Positions 17,915 to 27,200 of a DNA stretch of 64,000 nucleotides are shown here, piece after piece. Both the position numbers and the translations under genes were made by a program. A model generated the notes under the pieces. That model was given only the letters and a program-made list of their open reading frames with translations, had not been told where the DNA came from and did not search any database. The stretch's first letter is position 1; every line of letters begins with the position of its first letter. Source of the stretch: Flavobacterium sp. 102 (GTDB lineage Bacteria; Bacteroidota; Bacteroidia; Flavobacteriales; Flavobacteriaceae); assembly GCF_003634615.1 (NCBI RefSeq), contig NZ_RBKX01000001.1, forward strand, positions 1,860,001 through 1,924,000, read 5' to 3'.

Positions 17915-20900
17915 TTAACGTTTTAAAGCAAAATGACCTTTGACATTTCGGCCATCATCAAATTGAATCGAATACCAATAGTCATCGGCAGGCATTTGGT
18001 TTCCATTATAAGTTCCGTCCCAACCCGGACTAAAAGCATTAAGTTGTTTTAATAACTTTCCATACCGATCAAAAATAAAAATGATAGAATTGGTGTTGGA
18101 GAACATACTGACCCCTTTTACATTCCAATAATCATGAAACCCATCACCGTTTGGTGTAAAATATTGAGGAATTCCCAAAACCGGAATCCCGATTGGTCCT
18201 AAAGAGCCACAGCCGTTTTTGTCACGAATGTAGAGTTGGTGTAATCCCATCGGAACATTGTTAAAAAGACCACTGTCTTGATAAGGTCCGTTGATGTCAT
18301 CTAATGAAAACTCATAAGCGCCAGAACCACTTACTATTACCGAAATAGAATTAATGTCACTCAAATCAACTACATCGATACTTTGTAAGGTCGCTATTTC
18401 TGATCCGTTTACGGTAATGATTCTGGTTTTGGAACAACCAAAGCTATTGGTTACGGTAACGCTATAAATTCCGGGTGTGCTGGCAATTAGTGAATAATTT
18501 GTTCGTCCCGGCATAATTACGTTGTTAAAATACCATTGGTAAGTATAATTAGAAGTCGGAGTACCATCTACAATACCTGCATCAATAAGGACTTGAGTAG
18601 CAGGAATACAAATTATTACGGTTTCTTCTTGGTCAATTTTTGGCGTCGGATTAACCACAAACGGAAGGATAACTTGTACCGAACAAGAGTTGTTAATGGC
18701 GTTTTCAACTACCACTGTTACATTTTGGGTTGCTGTCCTAAAAGGATTAGGTAATTGGTTTGGTATGGAACTAGGAATTAGAACATTGTTTTCGTCATAA
18801 TAGTAAACATTCATGCCGGTTTGTGTACCAATGATAGTACTCAAAAAGGTACTAGTGTCAAAGTCAAAAAGGCCATCTTGGTCAATTGAATTCGCTTCGT
18901 CATCACAAGTTGTTGTTAAAGTGGTCGGCACTGCAAAAGCTTCCGGTAAATCATCTACTATAAATTGCAATGACACTTCGTCATAACAAGGCTGACCACC
19001 GGTTTGTGTGATATTATTATTAACCCGGATTGTTATGGTTTCCGTTCCTGTTACATTATACGGATTGGTAAATGGTAAAATTTGTGTTCCATCCGCTCTA
19101 AAATACGTTACATTAACACCGGTTTGTCCATTCAAAACAGCGGTCTGAATTCCACTCGTGTCAAATCCAAAAGTGCCATCATGGTCATCATCACATTGAC
19201 GAATTAGATTATTGGCATTCATAGGATTGGCAACCGGTAAAGCTTCGACTACAACATCAAAAGTTTTAAACCCAAAGCAAGAATTATCAATCGTGCTATC
19301 GACACGAACCCAAATCTTTTGCGTATTGGTAAAACCAATATTTCTGTAGTTAGTGATATCAGCAATGGCTAATGGATTTCCTGATGCATCGGTTTCGGCT
19401 AAGAAATCGGCTTCCGTTTTATAGAATTTAATAGTTGTATTGTTTGGTAAAATTGCAGCTAAACTATTTTGAATAGCAGTAAAATTAAATGGTCCCGAAA
19501 TACCGTCTCGGTCGTCATTTGCCGCATCGAGATAGTCATCACACAAGTATTGATTTGGAATCACAAAGTTGGCGGGAATTTGAGTCACAGAAACAATCAA
19601 ATTAATTTGAGCCACCCGAAAACAACCATCACTGTTTTCTACACGGGCATATACACTAGCATTTCCGGAAGTATAAGCCAAAGGGTTAGTAATTTCAAAA
19701 GAGCTATTTTCTGTATTGGCTGCTGCCGATGAAGTGAAATAACTGAAGGTTTCATTTAAATAATTAGCCGAAATCATGTCGTTTTTCTGCGTTAAATTGA
19801 AGACAGAAATGGCATCTGTATCGTCATCACATTGTATCAAGGAAATAGGAGTTGTGATTACTGGTAATGCAAAAGTAGTCAAAGTTGCTGCTTCAGAATA
19901 CAAGCCACAAGCGTTGCCATTTTTATTGATAAACACACGGTATTTGTAGCCAACCATTGATGGGGAAACATTGGAAACAGTAAGTGAAACAGTATTTACA
20001 CCCGCGTATGTAGCGTTATTAGCCAAGTCAGTCCAACTGGTTTCATCATCAGTAGAAAGTTGCCATTGGTAACTGTCAACGGTTACAGAAGTAATGGTGA
20101 AAGTAGCCGATTGCAATTCACAAGTAGTTACATCAACCGGATGAGCGGAAATCGAAATTGGAGCACTAATGGTATAATCACCATTTGGAACACCATAACC
20201 GCTACTGCTAATAACTTGTCCTTGATTGGCCACTACAGTCGGAGTATCATCACCTACAATGCCATCGTTATTGGTATCGGTAAAACCTGCTTCAGTAACA
20301 TCTTTACAACCATCATCATCGCTATCAATTTCTATATAATTTAAAACACCATCAGCATCTGAATCAGCGATAGTGTAATTAATAATGCCGTTATCTAAAG
20401 CGGTTTCCAAACCATTGTCAAGACCGTTACTTCCTACTGGATTAATTGTCACACCGTTAGTATTTGAACCATTTCCGGTACTTCCGGATTCAATAATATC
20501 AAAAATTCCATCATTATCACTGTCTAAATCCAAATAGTTTGGAATGCCATCTGTATCCGAGTCTGCGGCTGTGGTTCCGGCTCCGAAAAGGTCGTCTATT
20601 CCGTCATTATTAGTATCCACATTGGTTAATGGAGATATATTTTGCCCTTGTGATTCGATGAAATCGGGTATGGTGTCATTATCGCTGTCCCAATCAATTT
20701 GGTCGGGAACACCATCGTTGTCTGAGTCCTTTGGAACACAAGTCGCGATTAATCGCATCGCTGCTCTGCTCGTATTGGTGTCAACTAAGTTTACGTTGGT
20801 TACAATGATAGCATCAATAAGATTTCCTCGAACAGAAAATGTTCCCGTTCCGGCAACTAAAGGAACGTTATCGTTTAAACGAAAGCGGATTTCGAAAGAA

Positions 20901-23014
20901 GAGTATTCGGTGATGCCGCTTTCAAAAATCCCGTCGTAATTGGTGTCAACCAACACTTGATTGTCAGGATTTAAGATAGTCAAGGTTTTATTGATTGGAC
21001 ACGTAATTCTAATTTCGGTGGAAGTTGTAAATAAATCGTCACCCAAAGCAGTAGTAGCGTATTCAACTGCCAAACTGATAGGGTTATTCCAAGAGGTAGT
21101 AAAGCTGACTTTGTTTTGCTTTCCATTGGCCGCTTCGGTTACGAAATTCCCATTGGCATCACCAACAATGGGTGTCGCTGAAGGCGTTCCGGTTCCGGAA
21201 AAAGCAACGGAGCCAGTAAAGGAATTAGTGTAATTGTCAATGTTAACTGAGCCAATAGCGGTATTGGTTAAGTTGACACCTTGGTCTCCATACGATTCAT
21301 TACAATTGGTTATTCCGTCGTTGTCATTATCAAGGTCAATATTGTTGTTGGTACCATCATTATCTGTATCTATAGAGCAGATGCTAACCGGTATTTCATT
21401 TGAATTTATCGGAAGAGAACAGTTAGAAATTGTAGCCGAAACGTAATAATATCCCGGTCCAAGAGTGGAAGGAACATACGAACTACTAGTGGCACTCGGA
21501 ATTATATTTCCGTTAAAATACCACTGAAAAGTGTCAAACGGACTTAATGTATTCACCGATAAACTAGTGTTTGGAATACAATTGGCTTGACTAAGATCTA
21601 ATTGGGTAAACGAAACTTCAGGTTCAAAAGTAAAACCCGAATAAAATCCGCCAAAAGTAGCCGCACCACTTGTGCCATAAGCTGCTAAATATAACTCTTC
21701 TGTGGAAAAAACGGAAACATCTCCACTCAATCCGGTAATGACATAAGTTTGGTAGTTATTGTTACCCACTACATTTGTTGGCCCTGTTATATTGGTTATC
21801 AAAGATAATTCAGCCAAAGTATAGTTTGTGCCGTCTATAATAAAGTTTAAAGAAGCACCGGTTTTGGTTACTATGGTTACTCGCCCGGTAAACTGTCTAC
21901 TTCCTACATAGTCAATTGACGGAATATTATCTATAATTCTTGGTGTTTGACAGCTTAAAGGCGGTACAAAGAACATTTCTTGATTTCGTTGATCGGAAGC
22001 ACTATTGTCGCCAATGGTTTGGTAAGCAAAAACCTTTTGATTGGTTCTGATGTATAAATTGCCGTTCAAATCAAAACTAGAACCATTAAAAACGGCATAA
22101 TTACCGGCATTTAAAATTACATCCGGTGTAGTTGAACCACTCAAAAAGACTTCGGTATTGTCAACATCGGCTACTAACAAAACCGTTTCAACTATATCAA
22201 CACCGGTACTTTTAATGAAAATGTATTCGTTATTATTAATACGCTCGGCAGGAACTATTTGGTCAAAGCCTAAATCGAGATTACCCGCTGCATTACTTCC
22301 GCCAAATGAACCGCAGTTTAGGGCAATAGGTTTATCTGAGGTTACTAAGGAACCAATTAAACCATCACGATTTGGATTGAGCGGACCTTGTACAGCAATC
22401 ACATAACTTTCACCACTATTTAAAACGATGCTAAATGGAGAATCTCCGGTAGAACTATTGATAAGTTGAACTCCGGGTTTGAAATCACTAAAGTTTACCG
22501 TGGTATTGTTTTCGGAAGCCAAAACCGATATAAATGTGGTGTGAATATCATTATAATTATCCACAGTAAGGTTAGTTATAGCACCAATCCTGAATCGATT
22601 TCCTAAGGATGCTTTTCCTTTTGAAACCAATTCTCCGGCATGATTTCCATTTCCGGCGGTTACTCTGGCAGACACATAAATCAAATCATCAGCTTCTATT
22701 ATATAGCCTTTATTGCTAAAAGTATTATTGGTTTGACTGGCATCAACATGCAATTGAGTGTCATTTCCAAAGCCAATATTGTAAATAAATGGAGTGCTTC
22801 TGGAAACGCTTCCGTTGATAACACTTCCGCCCAATTCAATAATTCTAAAATTGATTGGATTGATGTTTGGCGTAGAGATATAGATAAATTGGTCCTCAGC
22901 TGTTACATTGGATGAACCCGAAAGCGGCGGAATATAATGTGTTTTACTAAATTGTGAGAAACAATTTGTGGTAAGGAAAGCAATAAATAATAAAAAAAAT
23001 AAATTCTTTTTCAT
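17915..23014 (-). CDS. Giant surface protein with IgGFc-binding-like and calcium-type repeats, T9SS type B
   Basis: 1699 residues, the largest gene here. The signal peptide is about 1-21. The region of about 30-470 resembles the IgGFc-binding-protein N-terminal family (DQFIYISTPN, SGESYVIAVQGP, KPIALNCGSFGG). Thrombospondin-3-like Asp/Asn-rich loops follow (DTDNDGTNNNIDLDNDNDG; DSDNDGVPDQIDWDSDND), which usually bind calcium, then an Ig-like domain, about five CDDD-FNLT modules, and a type B sorting domain ending GHFALKR. It leads a same-strand run with 13 to 30 base gaps to the next genes, so it is probably the first gene of a surface-protein operon. Confidence 0.9.
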   Translation of the reverse strand: MKKNLFFLLFIAFLTTNCFSQFSKTHYIPPLSGSSNVTAEDQFIYISTPNINPINFRIIELGGSVINGSVSRSTPFIYNIGFGNDTQLHVDASQTNNTFSNKGYIIEADDLIYVSARVTAGNGNHAGELVSKGKASLGNRFRIGAITNLTVDNYNDIHTTFISVLASENNTTVNFSDFKPGVQLINSSTGDSPFSIVLNSGESYVIAVQGPLNPNRDGLIGSLVTSDKPIALNCGSFGGSNAAGNLDLGFDQIVPAERINNNEYIFIKSTGVDIVETVLLVADVDNTEVFLSGSTTPDVILNAGNYAVFNGSSFDLNGNLYIRTNQKVFAYQTIGDNSASDQRNQEMFFVPPLSCQTPRIIDNIPSIDYVGSRQFTGRVTIVTKTGASLNFIIDGTNYTLAELSLITNITGPTNVVGNNNYQTYVITGLSGDVSVFSTEELYLAAYGTSGAATFGGFYSGFTFEPEVSFTQLDLSQANCIPNTSLSVNTLSPFDTFQWYFNGNIIPSATSSSYVPSTLGPGYYYVSATISNCSLPINSNEIPVSICSIDTDNDGTNNNIDLDNDNDGITNCNESYGDQGVNLTNTAIGSVNIDNYTNSFTGSVAFSGTGTPSATPIVGDANGNFVTEAANGKQNKVSFTTSWNNPISLAVEYATTALGDDLFTTSTEIRITCPINKTLTILNPDNQVLVDTNYDGIFESGITEYSSFEIRFRLNDNVPLVAGTGTFSVRGNLIDAIIVTNVNLVDTNTSRAAMRLIATCVPKDSDNDGVPDQIDWDSDNDTIPDFIESQGQNISPLTNVDTNNDGIDDLFGAGTTAADSDTDGIPNYLDLDSDNDGIFDIIESGSTGNGSNTNGVTINPVGSNGLDNGLETALDNGIINYTIADSDADGVLNYIEIDSDDDGCKDVTEAGFTDTNNDGIVGDDTPTVVANQGQVISSSGYGVPNGDYTISAPISISAHPVDVTTCELQSATFTITSVTVDSYQWQLSTDDETSWTDLANNATYAGVNTVSLTVSNVSPSMVGYKYRVFINKNGNACGLYSEAATLTTFALPVITTPISLIQCDDDTDAISVFNLTQKNDMISANYLNETFSYFTSSAAANTENSSFEITNPLAYTSGNASVYARVENSDGCFRVAQINLIVSVTQIPANFVIPNQYLCDDYLDAANDDRDGISGPFNFTAIQNSLAAILPNNTTIKFYKTEADFLAETDASGNPLAIADITNYRNIGFTNTQKIWVRVDSTIDNSCFGFKTFDVVVEALPVANPMNANNLIRQCDDDHDGTFGFDTSGIQTAVLNGQTGVNVTYFRADGTQILPFTNPYNVTGTETITIRVNNNITQTGGQPCYDEVSLQFIVDDLPEAFAVPTTLTTTCDDEANSIDQDGLFDFDTSTFLSTIIGTQTGMNVYYYDENNVLIPSSIPNQLPNPFRTATQNVTVVVENAINNSCSVQVILPFVVNPTPKIDQEETVIICIPATQVLIDAGIVDGTPTSNYTYQWYFNNVIMPGRTNYSLIASTPGIYSVTVTNSFGCSKTRIITVNGSEIATLQSIDVVDLSDINSISVIVSGSGAYEFSLDDINGPYQDSGLFNNVPMGLHQLYIRDKNGCGSLGPIGIPVLGIPQYFTPNGDGFHDYWNVKGVSMFSNTNSIIFIFDRYGKLLKQLNAFSPGWDGTYNGNQMPADDYWYSIQFDDGRNVKGHFALKR

Positions 23015-23035
23015 TTGTTAAAAATAACAAATAAA

Positions 23036-23076
23036 AAAGAAAACATAAAAAGAAGTTTCCTATTTATGTTTTCTTT
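23036..23076 (-). terminator. Terminator after the ABC exporter permease gene
   Basis: A 14-bp perfect stem (AAAGAAAACATAAA at 23036-23049 with its complement at 23063-23076). On the minus strand it is followed by a T run, just past the permease stop and before the giant surface-protein gene. Confidence 0.85.
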
Positions 23077-23085
23077 AAGAATTGA

Positions 23086-23922
23086 TTATAAATCTCGTTT
23101 TTTGATTATTTTATAAGATGAGAAAATGAAAATTGCTGCCCAGACTAAAACGATTAGCAAGGATGAAAAATGAACATCATAATCTTTAACATTATTTTCT
23201 CCAACAGCAGTTTGGATATTTTTGATAACGCTTAACCGCGTAAAAGGCTCAACAACTAGGTTACTCATGGATTCTAAAGGCATAAAGGCATAAAAATCAT
23301 CTACTTTTGGACTTCTGTTGAAAATTTCAAATTTTAAAATACCATAGGATATTTTCTCAACCAAAAACCAAATAAATAAAAATCCGATAGCAAAAGCCGA
23401 GCGTTTAATTAACACACCTAAAAACAAACAGAAAGAGAAAAAGCCAACTAGTTTCACAAAATAGGCAAACAGGTATTCCATTCCGGAAAAAACGATGCTA
23501 AACTCGGTGTAAGAAGAAAAACTATAACCTAACAGTAGCGACATTACAAAAATGAATAGCGTCGAGCCAAAGGCAAAAAGCACTACTGTCAAGAATTTTG
23601 AAAGAATAAATTCCTTTTTACTCATACCATCAATAAGGTTCTGTTTCAAAGTTCCGTAACTGTATTCATTGGCCATCATTGAAACAATAACAATGGCTAA
23701 AAAGAATTTTAACAGCGAAGCAATCCAAGTATTAAAATGCCATATAAATGGGAAATTAAAGATGCCCATTTCGGCAAAATGAATTTTAAAATTTCCAATG
23801 TCAAACTTTATTGAAGCAATCAGGGCAATAAAAGAAAGAATGACAAAATAACCGATTGTCAAAACTTTACTGGCGCGGTTTTTCCAGATTTTTTGTAACT
23901 CTATAGAGATTAATCTTTTCAT
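23086..23922 (-). CDS. ABC-2 type transporter permease
   Basis: 278 residues with about six membrane helices (for example VLTIGYFVILSFIALIASI, LLKFFLAIVIVSMM, FFSFCLFLGVLI, LLIVLVWAAIFIFSS) and the MANEYSYGTLKQNLIDGMSK motif typical of ABC-2 permeases. It starts 11 bases after the stop of the ATPase gene, with which it forms one exporter. The substrate cannot be told from sequence; such pairs often export lipids, drugs or peptides. Confidence 0.9.
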   Translation of the reverse strand: MKRLISIELQKIWKNRASKVLTIGYFVILSFIALIASIKFDIGNFKIHFAEMGIFNFPFIWHFNTWIASLLKFFLAIVIVSMMANEYSYGTLKQNLIDGMSKKEFILSKFLTVVLFAFGSTLFIFVMSLLLGYSFSSYTEFSIVFSGMEYLFAYFVKLVGFFSFCLFLGVLIKRSAFAIGFLFIWFLVEKISYGILKFEIFNRSPKVDDFYAFMPLESMSNLVVEPFTRLSVIKNIQTAVGENNVKDYDVHFSSLLIVLVWAAIFIFSSYKIIKKRDL

Positions 23923-23933
23923 AATCGTGGCGT

Positions 23934-24830
23934 TTATTTATTGGTTAAGGCTAAAAATTGTTCTTCTAAACTCAGTTTTTTCACCACTAAATGATTGAGA
24001 TAAATGCCTTTTTCAGACAAGTATTTGTTCAATTGCGCTGCATCAACTACATTTTTGAAGTGAACGATTACTTTGCCTTCCGCTTCCGAAACTTTTTCTA
24101 CTTCAGGATGCAAGTTGATGGTTTCAATAAGTTTTTTATGATCATTGGTCTGTAATTCAAAATAGGCTTCATGGGCTACCATTCCGTCAACCGTTCCACT
24201 GTATAAAATTTCGCCATAACGTAAAACCAGCACATGACTGCAAACTTTCTCTACTTCGTCTAACAGGTGAGAAGCCAAAAGAATGGTCGTGCCTTGCGAA
24301 GCTATTAATCGAATAATATCACGAATTTGATGAATGCCTTGCGGATCCAAACCGTTGGTTGGTTCGTCCAAAATTAAAATTTCTGGGTCATTTAATAGCG
24401 CAGAAGCAATGGCCAAACGTTGTTTCATCCCTAAAGAAAAAGTCTTAAACTTGCTGTCTTTTCGGTCTAAAAGTCCGACAACTTCGAGTTTTTCGTTAAC
24501 TTTCGTATAGGTAATACCTTTGATTTTACAAACCAATTCCAGATTTTCTTTGGCAGTCATGTATGGGTAAAAATTTGGTCGCTCAATGATGGCACCTACT
24601 TTTTTCAAAGCTTCATGTGTTTGCATTGCGCCGCCAAACCAACTGTAGTCTCCGGAAGTTTTGTTAACTACATTCAAGACGATACCTAAAGTAGTAGATT
24701 TTCCACTTCCGTTTGGTCCGAGAATGCCGTAAACATTTCCTTTGTGTATTTCGAGAGAAACGTCTTTTACAGCATGGATTTTGCCGTAACGTTTATTGAG
24801 TTTGTTAATAGAGAGAATGGTAGATTCCAA
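23934..24830 (-). CDS. ABC transporter ATP-binding protein
   Basis: 298 residues. Walker A is GPNGSGKST (about 38-46), the signature is FSLGMKQRLAIA, Walker B is ILILDEPTNGLDPQG, and the H loop is LLASHLL. The C-terminal extension of about 75 residues fits the drug/lipid exporter subfamily. The natural start appears to be TTG: an in-frame TGA lies two codons upstream, and the next ATG would remove Walker A. The permease gene follows directly. Confidence 0.93.
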   Translation of the reverse strand: MESTILSINKLNKRYGKIHAVKDVSLEIHKGNVYGILGPNGSGKSTTLGIVLNVVNKTSGDYSWFGGAMQTHEALKKVGAIIERPNFYPYMTAKENLELVCKIKGITYTKVNEKLEVVGLLDRKDSKFKTFSLGMKQRLAIASALLNDPEILILDEPTNGLDPQGIHQIRDIIRLIASQGTTILLASHLLDEVEKVCSHVLVLRYGEILYSGTVDGMVAHEAYFELQTNDHKKLIETINLHPEVEKVSEAEGKVIVHFKNVVDAAQLNKYLSEKGIYLNHLVVKKLSLEEQFLALTNK

Positions 24831-24877
24831 TGGTCAGTTTTTTTGGTTTCACGTATGACGATTGAAATCTGAATTTG

Positions 24878-25144
24878 TTACTGTTCTTTTTTTTGAAAGT
24901 AGAATTTAGTGATAAATTGTTTTTTTAGATTCAAATAAAACAGTGTTTCGTTGATGTCTTTGAGTTTGGAAGTCAACGTTATTTTTTGACCTCTGCTGTC
25001 ATTAGTCGCTTGAGATTTGCAGATTTCACATTCATATTCGCTAAAGTGAATGTTTATTTTTTTGGTTTCCACAAAGCGATGTCCAAGAAAGGAACAGCGG
25101 TAACTTTTTTTCACCATTCCTTGAGTTAAGTAGTTTAGTTTCAT
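24878..25144 (-). CDS. Small CHCC protein of unknown function
   Basis: 88 residues. It has C17-x4-H22 and C39-x2-C42, a spacing that suggests a zinc-ribbon-like site and resembles short prophage-type DUF1660 proteins (CSFLGHRF then YECEICKS). The rest is basic. A good -7 promoter box lies 55 bases upstream, and the ABC ATPase gene begins 47 bases downstream, so the three genes may form a unit. The function is not known to me. Confidence 0.65.
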   Translation of the reverse strand: MKLNYLTQGMVKKSYRCSFLGHRFVETKKINIHFSEYECEICKSQATNDSRGQKITLTSKLKDINETLFYLNLKKQFITKFYFQKKEQ

Positions 25145-25198
25145 AGGATAGGGTTTTGGTTTAGGTATGATAAACTTAATCGGTTAGACGTTTAAAAG

Positions 25199-25206
25199 CA
25201 AAAATA
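25199..25206 (-). promoter_or_regulatory. -7 promoter box for the CHCC protein and ABC exporter unit
   Basis: On the minus strand the bases read TATTTTTG, a full match to TAnnTTTG, about 55 bases before the ATG. No well-spaced -33 TTG is seen. Confidence 0.45.
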
Positions 25207-25280
25207 GTCGTTAAAATACGTGTTTTTTTGTTAATTATAAAGTATAAAACTTACAAAAAAATAAATATTAAATCTGTCTT

Positions 25281-27128
25281 TTATTTGTAAGGAACGATAA
25301 TCGGCTGACCAATTTGGAAATCAGGCAAAGCCAAATCGTCGTTTTTGAAAGAATTCGTTTTATAAACGTTATCTCCTTCAAATGGAATTGAAGGATAATA
25401 AGAGAATGAAATTTGGAAACTATTAAATACCAAATAATCATTGTTAATCAAAACACCTACACTGAATTTTGAATACAATTTACCGTCAAAAGTTCTGTCG
25501 GTTTCATTGCCTAAAAAGCCAAAAGTCATGTTGTAAAAAGGACTAAAGTGAAATCCATGCCAATTTCCAGGCGCATAAGTTTGGGTTTGCAAAGCCATCG
25601 AAATTTTTCTGGTGCCATTGATTAACGGATTATTAAACCCAATTATACCATTGTCATCTGAGAGTAATACTCGGTCTTTCATAATTGGTGCTCTGTGATT
25701 TCCAATGACTAATTTCGGTTTGACGAACTGTCTTATTTTCCAGTTGCCTAGGTATTGTAGATTGGTGAAATAGTTTCCTTCAATCTTAAAGGTAGTTTCT
25801 TCAGTACAACCATTATTGAAGAAGCTTCCCCATTCGGTATTTAAGCTCAAATAGCCAAACGAAAAATAATCGCCGTAAGCAAATCGGCCACCAAAATAAC
25901 TTCTCCGGTTATCATTCTTATCCTGAAATCCGCCGGTTATAGAGAAAACCTGACCGTAAGGAATATCTTCAATGATGCCAAAGTTGAATAAATATTTATC
26001 TTCGGCAAACTTTCGGGTATTCAAACCAATAGTGGCTAAATATAATTTTTCAGAAGCAAAAAATCGTGTCGGATCATAGACTAAAGTTGGCGTTTCTAGG
26101 TAATTAACATTTTTATATCCAATTGTTGTGACCAAGTTGGTAGTCCTATAATCTTCATCTTTTCCTTTAAATATTTTAAACGAATGGCCTAACCAATATT
26201 CTTGTGTTTCCAGTTTGAATCGGTGGTTTTCAAAATCAACATTGTCAAGGGATAAAGAATCAATATAAAATCTATTTTCAAAAAAGACACCACCGGCCAA
26301 TCGGGTGAAAGGTGAGATAAATTGACGCTCAACTCGGGCGCTTTTAATGGTATTATTGTTTATAGAGTTTTCATAAGTGAAGACTGTATTGATAAAAGTG
26401 TTTTTTATATTATTGATAGAATATTGACTTAAGTAAGCACTTTTTCCGGTATCAAATTGTTTGGTGAAATCGTTTCTGAATTCATGACCAAGACCTAAAA
26501 AATTACGCTCAGTCAACTCAAAATTACCTCTGGAACTTGATAAACTTCCGGTGGGAATCAAACTCCAAGAATCTAAAACGCGTATCGAAATATCAACAGA
26601 ATCTTTACTACCTTGAATTTCTACCGGTTTGATAATCACACTTCTTGTATAACGTTGGCGACGAATCAAACGTTCTGATTCTTTCGCAATAAGCGAATCC
26701 AATGGCTGGTTTTTTTTGAAAAGCAAAAGGTTGCGAATCGTCCAAACTTTTGATTTAAGGTGTAATTTATTCCCAAATCTTTCAAATCCTTTTTCAGGAA
26801 CATCTTTATAATTATCAATCGAGTATCCAAATGGATCTAAGGTTTCAATATTGATGTTTCGAATGATTTTGCCTTCGCTTCGGTCAAACGCTTTTTTAAT
26901 CAAGAATCGCTTTCTTTTGGTGCTTGCAGCGGTTGGTTTGGCTTTTCGATTGGATTTAAAAAGTAATTTGTAAATAAATTTATTGAACTTACTCTTCTTA
27001 GAGTATTTCTCAATTTTCTTATAGACTAAGGTGGAGTCATTACCACTATGGGTTTTTGTTTCTTGCGCCAATAAATTTTGGCAACAAAAAAACAGGAGTA
27101 GGAAGTATATATAATGCTTTGAGGACAT
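25281..27128 (-). CDS. Omp85/BamA-like outer membrane protein
   Basis: 615 residues with a signal peptide (about 1-21, ending LLAQ). The first half contains a POTRA-like stretch (KIIRNINIETLDPFGYS, LIRRQRYTRSVIIKPVEI, VDISIRVLDSWSLIPTG). The second half is rich in alternating aromatic strands as in a transmembrane beta barrel, including SYFGGRFAYGDYFSFGYLS and FQISFSYYPSIPFEGDN. The C-terminus lacks the classic terminal Phe. It could assemble or transport outer membrane components. It is shorter than BamA and has fewer POTRA domains, so I do not call it bamA. Confidence 0.75.
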   Translation of the reverse strand: MSSKHYIYFLLLFFCCQNLLAQETKTHSGNDSTLVYKKIEKYSKKSKFNKFIYKLLFKSNRKAKPTAASTKRKRFLIKKAFDRSEGKIIRNINIETLDPFGYSIDNYKDVPEKGFERFGNKLHLKSKVWTIRNLLLFKKNQPLDSLIAKESERLIRRQRYTRSVIIKPVEIQGSKDSVDISIRVLDSWSLIPTGSLSSSRGNFELTERNFLGLGHEFRNDFTKQFDTGKSAYLSQYSINNIKNTFINTVFTYENSINNNTIKSARVERQFISPFTRLAGGVFFENRFYIDSLSLDNVDFENHRFKLETQEYWLGHSFKIFKGKDEDYRTTNLVTTIGYKNVNYLETPTLVYDPTRFFASEKLYLATIGLNTRKFAEDKYLFNFGIIEDIPYGQVFSITGGFQDKNDNRRSYFGGRFAYGDYFSFGYLSLNTEWGSFFNNGCTEETTFKIEGNYFTNLQYLGNWKIRQFVKPKLVIGNHRAPIMKDRVLLSDDNGIIGFNNPLINGTRKISMALQTQTYAPGNWHGFHFSPFYNMTFGFLGNETDRTFDGKLYSKFSVGVLINNDYLVFNSFQISFSYYPSIPFEGDNVYKTNSFKNDDLALPDFQIGQPIIVPYK

Positions 27129-27200
27129 TGATGTTCAATAACTAATCTGGAAAGATATAAAATATAATATCACATTGTTCTCGTTTTAACAGTTTAGCGG

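Noticed and set aside
20060..22915. Several plus-strand frames of 70-130 codons inside the giant surface-protein gene
   Set aside because: They are antisense shadows of one long gene with clear domains, and show no promoter or family resemblance.
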